DNA of 35,895 nucleotides from Microvirga solisilvae (GCF_022808595.1 NZ_JAKUCN010000013.1:1-35895), one strand, 5' to 3'; counted from the first letter of the stretch, positions 16,754 to 23,966 are shown. Numbers and translations are program-made. Notes: generated from the letters alone by a model not told the origin.

Positions 16754-18579
16754 GCGGTCAGCCGCTCCGACGGTGTGGAATGAGAAGAATGGGCGTGGTG
16801 GTCGAGAAGATTCTCCGCACTCACCGGCGAGCCGCAGGTCGGGCACAGACCGCCTGTCTCCTCGACAAGGCGCGCCATCTCGGTCTGCACGGATTGTAAC
16901 CCTTCGTCGATCTGCGCCATGAGTCCCTTAGCGATCAGAGCGGCGCTCCGAAGATCGCCGAGCCGCTTGAGGATGTTTTGCGCCGATGCCGTGTTTTCAA
17001 GAGCAGGAGCCGCCTCGGGCAAACCTTTCAGGGCAGTCAGTCGCGATTTACTCGCTGCCAGTTCCCTGCCGAGTTGCAGAACCTGTCGCCCGATACGCTC
17101 ACGCTCACGGGCATGCTCCACGCGGCGTGTGAGATCGGCCAACTGATCCGGCTGTGGCAACAGGCGTGTTGCTGCAGCCCGCGCCTGAGCCATCGCGAGC
17201 TGGCCCTTCAGGCGCGAGAACTGCGATGCGTGATCCTGGAGGCGCTCCAGGCGCTCCGCCGCCCTGTTGATCTGCTGTCCTTGAGAACGCAGCGAAGCGA
17301 GTCTGCTCTTCAGCACAGGAATCTCGTCGTAGCTCGCAAGCGCTTCCTGGAGCGCAGCCAACTCGCGCTCCCCGTTGCGGACCGTCGCGTTGTCGCGAGC
17401 GCAGCGTTCGCGATGAATCACGAGCATATCGCGGATATAGCTTGCCTCCTGGCCGATGGAGAGAACGGCAGAGCGGCGCGATGCTGTTTCGCCAAGCAGG
17501 AAGACGGGAAATTTCTGATGTGCCACATGCACGTCGAGATCTTCTACCTTGGTGATGCGGAAGAGATCGCCGACCCAGTCCGGCACGTTGCGCCCACCGG
17601 TCTCGTAGCGCATCCCCTTCTCCTCCACGACCGAGCCATCCGCTTCGTGGAGCGACCAGATATTGACCGGCGAGCGGCGCGGCTGCCGCGAGAAGCGCAA
17701 AACCCTTCTGCTCGCCATGCCGATCTCGACAATGGCGGATTTCGCGCCGGCCCTCACCAGACTGTCGCGCGCCTCGCCATAGAACACCGCCCTCAAGGCA
17801 CGGATGAAGGTGGATTTGCCTCGATTGTTCGGCCCGATCAGCGCATTCACGCCAGGGCTCAAATGAAGCGTCGCGTCTTTGTAGGCCTGAACGTCGACAA
17901 GACGAATGAAGCGCAGGCCCGGCTGCGTATCGTCCCAGGCGGAACCCGTATCGGCGGATTGCACCGCGACACCCGACGCCGGTTCGCCAGTGATGCGTGC
18001 GATGTGGAACTTGTCGGAGAACTGCGACAGGTCATGATGCGAAACGGCAAAGCATTGCACGCCCAGCCGCGCCGCGCCGTCCTCCAGAACCTTGTAGAAG
18101 GAAGACACGCGATCGGGCGCAATCCAGCAATCGGCCTCGTCCAGCGCCAGGAAACGCGCCACATCGGCCTTCACCACGGCGATAAGGCGCAAGGCCATGC
18201 CGATCACATTGGTCAGCGCACCGCCATTGTCCTCCAGCACATCCTCGAGCGTACCGTCCGGACGGCGTACGCAGATGTCGAGGGCAGCCAAGCCCCGCTC
18301 GGTGGAAAGCTCCAGCGCCACCGGCTTCTCACCGGGCAGAACTTCCTGCACAAGCGCTGTCAGCAGCGTCTCGAAGGCCGCGAGATTACGGCGGCTGGCG
18401 CTGCCATGCACGGCCTCGATGAAGGCCTCGACGTCGTCCTTGACGGCGAGGCGCCCTTTGGCGAGTTCGATCTCCCTTGTCAGCCCAGAGACGCGCTGAG
18501 CCGTCGCATCCCGCCGCCCTTCGAGGCGCGCCAGAGACGCTTCCGCACGTGCGACATCATGATCGATGGAGCGATCCAT
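16750..18579 (-). CDS. Circularly permuted Rad50/SbcC-like ATPase with C-terminal zinc hook
   Basis: A 609-residue SMC-type ATPase with its halves in swapped order. Residues 1-45 are coiled coil. Then come a signature-like DNGGALTNVIGMALRL (117-132), Walker B FLALDEAD (143-150) and H-loop VSHHD (179-183). Only after these come Walker A GPNNRGKST (249-257), a Q-loop-like HQKFPVFLL (354-362), a coiled coil of about 190 residues and a CPTC zinc-hook motif (579-582) near the end. Ordinary Rad50/SbcC starts with Walker A and ends with Walker B, with the hook in the middle, so here the chain begins and ends at the hook end of the coil. The frame is uninterrupted. ATG 18579 overlaps the preceding stop as TGATG. 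It pairs with the phosphoesterase downstream. Confidence 0.9.
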   Translation of the reverse strand: MDRSIDHDVARAEASLARLEGRRDATAQRVSGLTREIELAKGRLAVKDDVEAFIEAVHGSASRRNLAAFETLLTALVQEVLPGEKPVALELSTERGLAALDICVRRPDGTLEDVLEDNGGALTNVIGMALRLIAVVKADVARFLALDEADCWIAPDRVSSFYKVLEDGAARLGVQCFAVSHHDLSQFSDKFHIARITGEPASGVAVQSADTGSAWDDTQPGLRFIRLVDVQAYKDATLHLSPGVNALIGPNNRGKSTFIRALRAVFYGEARDSLVRAGAKSAIVEIGMASRRVLRFSRQPRRSPVNIWSLHEADGSVVEEKGMRYETGGRNVPDWVGDLFRITKVEDLDVHVAHQKFPVFLLGETASRRSAVLSIGQEASYIRDMLVIHRERCARDNATVRNGERELAALQEALASYDEIPVLKSRLASLRSQGQQINRAAERLERLQDHASQFSRLKGQLAMAQARAAATRLLPQPDQLADLTRRVEHARERERIGRQVLQLGRELAASKSRLTALKGLPEAAPALENTASAQNILKRLGDLRSAALIAKGLMAQIDEGLQSVQTEMARLVEETGGLCPTCGSPVSAENLLDHHAHSSHSTPSERLTA

Positions 18580-18875
18580 CAACGCTCCTCTCCGAGCTGC
18601 CGCAGCCGCGCTTCCACATCGCGCAGGGCTGCGCCGAATTCTTCGACCAGCTTGGCGTTCTGCGAAAGCGCCGCTGCGATGAGGTTTTGGATTTCCACTT
18701 CGTCATCCGTGCCGAGTTCTGTCTTGGCGAGCCTCTGCGCCTCTTCCAAATCGCGCGCCAGACGTTCGACTTCGCCTTCAGCGCGGATACGTTCCGCACG
18801 AAGCTTGTCGAAGGTTTTTCGCAGGTCTTCGAGACGCCTTAGGCTGTCCGATTCCTGGCGTGACAGGCTCGTCAT
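18579..18875 (-). CDS. Small coiled-coil protein, first gene of the Mre11-Rad50-like operon
   Basis: A 98-residue, highly charged protein that is almost entirely helical, with heptad-like spacing in RRLEDLRKTFDKLRAER and again in EEFGAALRDVEARLRQLGEE. No family is recognised. Its ATG has GGAG nine bases upstream, and its TGA overlaps the start of the Rad50-like gene, so the products are made in step. It could pack against the short N-terminal coil of the ATPase. No LexA-type box was found 60-90 nt upstream, unlike four other genes of the island. Confidence 0.75.
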   Translation of the reverse strand: MTSLSRQESDSLRRLEDLRKTFDKLRAERIRAEGEVERLARDLEEAQRLAKTELGTDDEVEIQNLIAAALSQNAKLVEEFGAALRDVEARLRQLGEER

Positions 18876-19052
18876 GAGAAACGACTCCGCTACAGATGAA
18901 TGGTCTAGTTTCAGTTTAGAGCGGCGATATTTCGTCGCAACTTCTTCGCCTTATTTCGCTCTGGATTAAGGAGGATCTCTTCAATCCTGCCTTCCAGACC
19001 ACCAGATAAGATCAGTTGCTCCGAGATTACAGTCCCACTGCGTGAACTTTGC

Positions 19053-19092
19053 TTGACACATTACCGTTCGTCATTATGTTCTTGTTTTGTTC
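19053..19092 (+). promoter_or_regulatory. SOS-type promoter of the 19163 gene cluster
   Basis: TTGACA at 19053-19058, 16 nt, and TATGTT at 19075-19080 form a strong sigma-70-like promoter. The LexA-type box GTTCTTGTTTTGTTC at 19078-19092 overlaps the -10 element. It ends 70 nt before the ATG at 19163. The box might also act on the divergent operon starting at 18875, about 200 nt away. Confidence 0.85.
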
Positions 19093-19162
19093 GCGCATCA
19101 AGCAAATCCTGCTTCGCGCGGCGCGTCGGAGACACCAAGGCTTCGTTTGAAAGGATGCCGGC

Positions 19163-19768
19163 ATGAGCGTGATGACGGATATGCGTCCAATCTTCGAGAA
19201 CGAGGAATGGCTCGTGACGGAGGAAGGGCTCGAGCACAAGACGACCGGCTACTTCATCGAGCGCGAGAGCATCGGCCAGCGCCGCGAGGATAGTTTGTGG
19301 ACTTGGCCGTTGCACATGGCGGAGAAAAGCTGGTGCGTGATGGCGCCATTTGCTGAGGCGTTTTCGTGCGCGGCAGCCGTCTACCATATCGAGACCGGGC
19401 CGGAACTGGCGCAGACTTTCAAGGTCGCGCGCTGCGAGATTTCAGCTTGGCCGCAGATGCAAAAAGAGCCCAAAAACCCTGCTCCTATAGTGTCGGAAAC
19501 CTTGCAGAAAACCACTTCTCTTCCCATCTCTCTACAGTCGGGAACATTCGAAAAACCCTTGCAGGACGATGGTTTTCGCAAATTCGACGAAAGTTGGCGC
19601 ATGCGCGGTCAGACAGGCGCGCGTCCCTTTTCAGCAAGTCCGCGTCTTCGCTCCGCCCGCTATGTCATGGAGAGAAAAATTTCTCCCGCGTGGCAGGCGC
19701 CTTATCGGATTCGCAGGACTGGAACCAAGCTCGTCCGGCTGCTGCAGGCAGCCTGGAATATAAGGTGA
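19163..19768 (+). CDS. Unknown protein, first gene of an SOS-controlled cluster
   Basis: A 201-residue protein that I do not recognise. The first 100 residues look folded and rich in aromatic residues (DSLWTWPLHMAEKSWCVMAPFAEAF), while residues 100-165 look like a variable linker and the end is basic (RIRRTGTKLVRLLQAAW). There is no signal peptide or membrane helix. ATG 19163 has AAAGGA upstream and an SOS-type promoter 70 nt before it. The next gene starts 5 nt after the stop, so they form an operon. The possibility that the C-terminal part is poorly conserved should be kept in mind. Confidence 0.75.
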   Translation: MSVMTDMRPIFENEEWLVTEEGLEHKTTGYFIERESIGQRREDSLWTWPLHMAEKSWCVMAPFAEAFSCAAAVYHIETGPELAQTFKVARCEISAWPQMQKEPKNPAPIVSETLQKTTSLPISLQSGTFEKPLQDDGFRKFDESWRMRGQTGARPFSASPRLRSARYVMERKISPAWQAPYRIRRTGTKLVRLLQAAWNIR

Positions 19769-19773
19769 TGTGA

Positions 19774-20187
19774 ATGCCAAGCCTAGGGCACGGTGAGAGA
19801 TCTTTGAAAGGCTGGACGACGCTGCAGCGCGATGCGTCCGGCATGGATTTCTCCGCGCCTGAAACAGCCGATGATTTTGCACAGAGCGTTATCGCCACCA
19901 TCTGCCATGCAAGCGTGACGGCAGGTGTCGGCCGCCGCACTTTCGAACGCTGCATGCGTGCACTGGAGTTCGGATCAACGTCCCGCATGGCCTTTCGCCA
20001 TCCGGCGAAGGCTTCGGCGATCGATCAGATCTGGAGTGAGCGCGAGCAGCTCTTTCACAATTACACCGTGAGCCCGGACAAGCTGCGCTTTTTAAGCACA
20101 CTGCCCGGGATTGGCCCGGTGACGAAGCATGCGCTGGCGCGCCGTCTTGGCCTTCATGCCGAGATGAGCCGCAAGGCCGTCGCATGA
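19774..20187 (+). CDS. Helix-hairpin-helix protein of unknown function
   Basis: A 137-residue protein. The C-terminal part has a helix-hairpin-helix motif (LSTLPGIGPVTKHALARRLGL, near residues 108-128), which contacts the DNA backbone in glycosylases, RuvA and UvrC. The N-terminal two-thirds is helical (DDFAQSVIATICHASVTAGVGRRTFERCMRALEFG) and matches no family I can name. No catalytic motif is evident. It follows the 201-residue protein by 5 nt and is followed by a 91-residue protein, all probably in one SOS-controlled transcript. Confidence 0.8.
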   Translation: MPSLGHGERSLKGWTTLQRDASGMDFSAPETADDFAQSVIATICHASVTAGVGRRTFERCMRALEFGSTSRMAFRHPAKASAIDQIWSEREQLFHNYTVSPDKLRFLSTLPGIGPVTKHALARRLGLHAEMSRKAVA

Positions 20188-20213
20188 GACAGAAATAACA
20201 AGAGGTTCAGCCC

Positions 20214-20489
20214 ATGGCCAAGGTTCGTGCAAGTGATGTTGGATTCTGCGTTGTCGACGGCAATGCTAATGTGATCGCAGACAATCTCGTTCACCGCATC
20301 CGTGAAGCTGCCGGGGATATGGAATCCCAGGTCAATCGTCTTTATCGTGGCCGGCAAGCCTATGATCTCAGTGCGGGCACGAAGGCTGACCTCGAAAAGG
20401 CCATCGAGCAGCTGACCTATATGGCGCGCACTCTTCGCGAGGTCCACAAAGAACACTCGAAGGTGGTCTATCTTCAGGCGGCAGAGTAA
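20214..20489 (+). CDS. Small helical protein of unknown function
   Basis: A 91-residue protein. After a short start (MAKVRASDVGFCVVDGNANVIA), the rest is predicted to be amphipathic helices (KADLEKAIEQLTYMARTLREVHKEH). No family is recognised. AAGAGG precedes the ATG at 20214, 26 nt after the stop of the helix-hairpin-helix gene. A strong terminator follows at 20500, making this the last gene of the cluster that begins at 19163. Confidence 0.75.
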   Translation: MAKVRASDVGFCVVDGNANVIADNLVHRIREAAGDMESQVNRLYRGRQAYDLSAGTKADLEKAIEQLTYMARTLREVHKEHSKVVYLQAAE

Positions 20490-20499
20490 CCTGATCTTC

Positions 20500-20529
20500 A
20501 GAGCGGCGATTCTCTCGCCGCTCTTTTTT
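20500..20529 (+). terminator. Intrinsic terminator after the 19163-20489 cluster
   Basis: GAGCGGCGA (20501-20509), a TTCTC loop and TCGCCGCTC (20515-20523) form a perfect 9-bp stem, followed by six T (20524-20529). It lies 11 nt after the last stop codon. Confidence 0.95.
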
Positions 20530-20590
20530 GCGCGATATAATCCCCTTCCTTGTTTTTCCTTTATCGTCCGAGCTGAGCCTTATTCTTCTC

Positions 20591-20619
20591 TTGAGTTTTC
20601 CCGAGAACAAATGTAGAAC
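20591..20619 (+). promoter_or_regulatory. SOS-type promoter of ssb
   Basis: TTGAGT at 20591-20596, a 17-nt spacer and TAGAAC at 20614-20619 give a plausible promoter. The box GAACAAATGTAGAAC at 20605-20619 is GTTC-N7-GTTC read on the other strand and covers the -10 element. It ends 78 nt before the ssb ATG. Confidence 0.8.
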
Positions 20620-20697
20620 AATAGATGATGCCAATATCGGGCAGGAGAGTACAGCAGACCCGGATTTGGTTCGGGAGAGAGCAAGGGAGATGCCGTT

Positions 20698-21204
20698 ATG
20701 GCAGGCAGTGTGAACAAGGTGATATTGGTGGGCAATCTGGGGCGTGACCCTGAGGTGCGGCGCCTGAACAACGGCGAGCCGGTGGTGAACCTGCGCATTG
20801 CCACCTCGGAAACCTGGAAGGACAAGGCGACCGGCGAGCGCAAGGAAAAGACCGAGTGGCACTCGGTGGTGATCTTCAACGAGAACCTGGCGCGGGTAGC
20901 GGAGCAGTATCTGAAGAAGGGCTCGAAAGTTTATGTCGAGGGCCAGCTTCAGACGCGCAAGTGGACCGACCAGCAGGGTGTCGAGAAGTACTCGACCGAG
21001 GTGGTGCTGCAGCGCTTCCGTGGCGAGCTGACGATCCTGGACGGGCGTTCGGGCGGCTCCTCGTCGGAATACGGCGATGAGGAAGGCGGCGGGCAGATCA
21101 GCCGCGGCGGCGATTTCGGCCGCTCGTCCCCCATGGAGCGCAGACCCGAGCCAGCGGGTGCAGGGTCCCGCCGCAGCGATTTCGACGACGACATTCCGTT
21201 CTAA
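20698..21204 (+). CDS. ssb: Single-stranded DNA-binding protein
   Basis: A 168-residue SSB. The OB-fold (residues 1-110) begins [21 protein letters not shown] and includes [19 protein letters not shown] and [17 protein letters not shown] Gly/Ser/Arg-rich flexible linker follows, and the protein ends DFDDDIPF, the acidic tip that recruits repair and replication partners. It coats ssDNA and probably works with the neighbouring recombination proteins. A second, housekeeping ssb is expected elsewhere (often near uvrA), which cannot be checked here. The gene is single, with its own SOS-type promoter and a terminator at 21227. Confidence 0.96.
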   Translation: MAGSVNKVILVGNLGRDPEVRRLNNGEPVVNLRIATSETWKDKATGERKEKTEWHSVVIFNENLARVAEQYLKKGSKVYVEGQLQTRKWTDQQGVEKYSTEVVLQRFRGELTILDGRSGGSSSEYGDEEGGGQISRGGDFGRSSPMERRPEPAGAGSRRSDFDDDIPF

Positions 21205-21226
21205 GCACCCCAAACATGCTTCTAGA

Positions 21227-21253
21227 ATCCGGGCTTCACGCCCGGATTTTTTG
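21227..21253 (+). terminator. Intrinsic terminator of ssb
   Basis: AATCCGGGC (21227-21235), loop TTCAC and GCCCGGATT (21241-21249) form a perfect 9-bp stem running into six T (21248-21253), 22 nt after the ssb stop. Confidence 0.95.
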
Positions 21254-21271
21254 TAAGCTCTAATCACTCGC

Positions 21272-22183
21272 TCAGAACTCTGCGGAGCTTTTGTGGGCGG
21301 CCTGACGCGAGCGTTGCGCGCGCTCGATTTCCCGCAATTTGCGAGCCCTCTCCTGAAGCTCTTCGCGGCTTGGCCACCACCATCCTCTCTCAGCACGGAT
21401 GGCAGAATTCTCCGGCTCCTGCGAGGGCTTGGCGCGGTAGAGTTCATCGAGATGGGGCATGCGCCATCGGGCCCAGACAAAGCGCTCGCGATCAACCTTG
21501 GCATGAGGATAGATGGTGGCATCCAGCGCCTCTTCGACGACGTGGTCTTCAACGTCATCGAACACGACTACTCCCCACGGCAAAGTCGCGAGTGGCGTAT
21601 CCAGCGGCGGGAGATCATCGCCCGGAACGGGATAGCGCCTGCGACGTCGTTCCGCCTGGAGCGGGTCCGGCGACACATATCCCTGCTGTCGTCTCTCTTC
21701 CCGACGCTGCCGTCTCGCCTCAGGCTCGTTGCGGCGCGCGGCCTCCTCGATCATAGGCCAAAGGCGGCGCAGCGCATCGTAAGAGCGGAACGGCACGTGC
21801 CAGAGCTTCTCATTGGGGCTCCAATGCGCCCACGGTATGGAGCGAAGAGCCTCGACGATGGTCTGTGAATAAGGCGTACGGATTCTCAGATCCTCGCCGA
21901 TGCTCAAATAAGAACTCTCCAGAGGCTCGAAGAGATAGGCATCGCGCCCTTTGTCATCTGCATGACGGTCCAGGGTTTCGAGTTCCTGCGCCATCCAAGC
22001 ATTCAGCCTTTTCACCGCAGTAGTTCCGGGCACAAACCAGCCGCTTTCCTCGCCTCGCCAGCGAGCCCTAGGAAAGGCCTCGCGGAAACGCCTGACAAGG
22101 TCACGGTCATAGGGGAAACGTGCGAAAGCACCAGGCTTCTCGCCATCCGAGAGCGTCACCTGAAAGGCTGATGCGAACTCCAT
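21272..22183 (-). CDS. Protein with two HARP-like repeats
   Basis: A 303-residue cytoplasmic protein with two similar units. Unit 1 (about 20-68) has FPYDRDLVRRFREAFPRARW then GWFVPGTTAVKRLNAWM. Unit 2 (about 100-147) has TPYSQTIVEALRSIPWAHW then KLWHVPFRSYDALRRLWPMI. This pattern (tyrosine, helix, basic-aromatic hairpin with a Trp, helix) resembles the HARP domain of the annealing helicase SMARCAL1. No helicase motifs are present. A charged Arg-rich linker and a C-terminal domain containing GVVVFDDVEDHVVEEALDA follow. The domain call is by eye. It is convergent with ssb and has no LexA-type box upstream. Confidence 0.78.
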   Translation of the reverse strand: MEFASAFQVTLSDGEKPGAFARFPYDRDLVRRFREAFPRARWRGEESGWFVPGTTAVKRLNAWMAQELETLDRHADDKGRDAYLFEPLESSYLSIGEDLRIRTPYSQTIVEALRSIPWAHWSPNEKLWHVPFRSYDALRRLWPMIEEAARRNEPEARRQRREERRQQGYVSPDPLQAERRRRRYPVPGDDLPPLDTPLATLPWGVVVFDDVEDHVVEEALDATIYPHAKVDRERFVWARWRMPHLDELYRAKPSQEPENSAIRAERGWWWPSREELQERARKLREIERAQRSRQAAHKSSAEF

Positions 22184-22329
22184 CGAGAATCTCTGCAGGC
22201 TTTGAAATTAAGAAAGTCCTGCAATGACAACAGCCTATATCTGAAATGGATCCTGCCTAGAGACCTTGGCCATTGTCGAACATCAAGAGCATATCAACGC
22301 TGGCGCTTCAGCGAAGGGATCAGCCGCGC

Positions 22330-23088
22330 TCAAGCTAAAGATCCGGCAAGATGCAGAACATTATCTCCAATTACTGGAGCGTGAGACGCACGATCGGTCG
22401 ATGACTTCGGCCAAGTACGTGGCTCCGCAACTGCCGAGTCCTGCGGCATCCGGCTTGAGGCAAACAGCGCAGCCTCGACCCGATTACGGACCCGCAGCTT
22501 CTGAAGAATGTTGGTGAGATGATGCTTGATCGTCTTCTCGCTTAGATCGAGCGTATTGCCGATCTCCTTGTTGCTGCGCCCCTGAATGAGGATGGAAAGG
22601 ATTTGCTGTTCGCGAGGCGTAAGATGAGGCAGTCGCTCCTTGCCCTTCATGTCGCCAACGCTGGAGCGATTGGTATGCATCAGCAGCTTTGCAGCAAGAC
22701 TTGGCGATAGGAAGCTCTGCCCCTGATGAAGAGCCCGCACGGCCTGGACCAGCTCGGCTCGGCTTGTCCCCTTGAGAAGATAGCCGCGAATTCCACTTCT
22801 CAACGCCGTATGAACCTGCTCCTCATCCACCGCATCGGCGAGAACCATGATCGCGGCCTGAGGATTACTCAGGCGGATCGATTCAATATGCGTCATACTG
22901 GAAATGAGAAGACTGGCATCTATCACAAGGACGTTCGCATTGTACTCATGGATAATGCGGAGGATGTCCAAGCTAGTTGCACCTTGGCCAACTACTTCCA
23001 GATCGGGCTGCGAATTGAGGGCAAGGACGATCCCATCTCGAAAGAGAGGGTGCGGATCGATAACCCCGATACGAATGCGACTCTCCAT
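22330..23088 (-). CDS. NarL-type response regulator with degenerate receiver
   Basis: A 252-residue regulator, paralogous to the one at 23307. The receiver (residues 3-125) keeps the phospho-acceptor Asp in VLVIDASLL and the Lys in YLLKGTS, but the acidic pair is IDPHP instead of DDHP, and the switch Thr is Ala (VLADAVDEE). A LuxR helix-turn-helix follows (LTPREQQILSILIQGRSNKEIGNTLDLSEKTIKHH). It may therefore act without normal phosphorylation. The frame opens at 23121 with GTG. ATG 23088 is preferred because a purine-rich GGAGCGGGGGG precedes it and the family N-terminus starts there. It has its own upstream region with two inverted repeats. Confidence 0.9.
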   Translation of the reverse strand: MESRIRIGVIDPHPLFRDGIVLALNSQPDLEVVGQGATSLDILRIIHEYNANVLVIDASLLISSMTHIESIRLSNPQAAIMVLADAVDEEQVHTALRSGIRGYLLKGTSRAELVQAVRALHQGQSFLSPSLAAKLLMHTNRSSVGDMKGKERLPHLTPREQQILSILIQGRSNKEIGNTLDLSEKTIKHHLTNILQKLRVRNRVEAALFASSRMPQDSAVAEPRTWPKSSTDRASHAPVIGDNVLHLAGSLA

Positions 23089-23128
23089 TGGAACCCCCCG
23101 CTCCAATATGGCCTTCAACACGATGACA

Positions 23129-23162
23129 AGGAAGATATCTACTGACGGTTCAATATCTTCCT
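23129..23162. promoter_or_regulatory. 10-bp inverted repeat upstream of the second regulator
   Basis: AGGAAGATAT (23129-23138), 14 nt, and ATATCTTCCT (23153-23162) form a perfect inverted repeat, 41 nt before the ATG at 23088. The 24-nt centre spacing fits a dimeric regulator site covering the promoter. Confidence 0.6.
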
Positions 23163-23248
23163 GTCACCTTGGAAGAATATCGAAGCCAGCTAAGCATGGG
23201 CAATATCCTTGGTTGTGGGGGAAAGGATTCTTGCGTCTCTCTTAGGTA

Positions 23249-23265
23249 CTACTCCAGAGGAGTAG
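23249..23265. promoter_or_regulatory. NarL-like palindrome CTACTCC-AGA-GGAGTAG
   Basis: A perfect 7-bp palindrome with a 3-nt centre, built from TACTCC half-sites that resemble NarL-family heptamers. It lies between the stop of the first regulator and the start of the second. A looser relative (ACTATCC, five bases, GGGTAGT) lies upstream of the kinase at 25472-25490. Both suggest autoregulation by the encoded regulators. Confidence 0.55.
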
Positions 23266-23306
23266 ATATTCAAGAAAACGCTCAATGGTCGGTAGCAAAT
23301 CTTCGC

Positions 23307-23966
23307 TTATGCCCGCCGATCCGCGATACGCTCCGCCGCGAGCATCGCCGCTTCCACGCGATTTCGGACATTAAGCCTCTCCATGATCGTCGTCACGTAA
23401 CCTTTGACGGTCTTCTCCGTGAGCCCGAGTTCATCCCCGATCATCCTATTGCTGAGGCCGCGCAGGATTAGCATCAGAACTTGTTCTTCACGGTCGGAAA
23501 GCTCAGGGAAGCGGTCGTTCGGCTCAACAGGATCGTTTTTCTCTGTGTTCCTCGACATGATGAGCTGCATGGCAAAACTAGGCGAGACATAACTCTGGCC
23601 TTTGCTGACCATGCGAATGGCATTCACCAGCTCCGAACTGCTCGTCCCCTTGAGGAGATATCCGCGTGCACCTTTTCTCAGAGCGCTTCGTACATCGTCC
23701 TGATCATCCACGACGGTCAGCATCAGGATCTTTGTGGGCGATGCTCTCGCCGCAATCTTGGCGACAGCGTTGATGCCGCCACCAGGCATGTTCATATCAA
23801 GCACCAGAACATCGGGAGACTGCTCGTGGGCGAGCTGATATGCGTCGCTGGCGGTTTCACCCTGGCCGACGATCTCCATGTCCGGCTCGGCCTCCAGAGC
23901 AAAAATCACTCCGTCCCTGTAGAGGGGATGATCGTCGACAACGCCAACCCGGATCTTACGCTGCAT
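23307..23966 (-). CDS. NarL-type response regulator, partner of the kinase
   Basis: A 219-residue response regulator. The receiver is complete: VVDDHP near residue 8, phospho-acceptor Asp in VLVLDMNMPG, switch Thr in MLTVVDD and Lys in YLLKGTS. The LuxR helix-turn-helix (LSDREEQVLMLILRGLSNRMIGDELGLTEKTVKGY) ends the protein. ATG 23966 has GGAGAG upstream and lies inside the kinase gene, overlapping its end by 11 nt, so kinase and regulator are translated together and form the cognate pair. Its targets probably include the divergent peroxidase-secretion operon, which is an inference from position and the repeats between them. Confidence 0.92.
   Translation of the reverse strand: MQRKIRVGVVDDHPLYRDGVIFALEAEPDMEIVGQGETASDAYQLAHEQSPDVLVLDMNMPGGGINAVAKIAARASPTKILMLTVVDDQDDVRSALRKGARGYLLKGTSSSELVNAIRMVSKGQSYVSPSFAMQLIMSRNTEKNDPVEPNDRFPELSDREEQVLMLILRGLSNRMIGDELGLTEKTVKGYVTTIMERLNVRNRVEAAMLAAERIADRRA

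Noticed and set aside
16978..18969. A 663-residue open frame on the plus strand
   Set aside because: It is antisense to the Rad50-like and coiled-coil genes, which carry clear motifs and coupled start/stop overlaps. The shadow has none.
14032..22183. Possible complete prophage or Tn7-like element
   Set aside because: No integrase, transposase, capsid or tail genes, no terminal repeats and no attachment-site duplication were seen. Only recombination-type genes are present.
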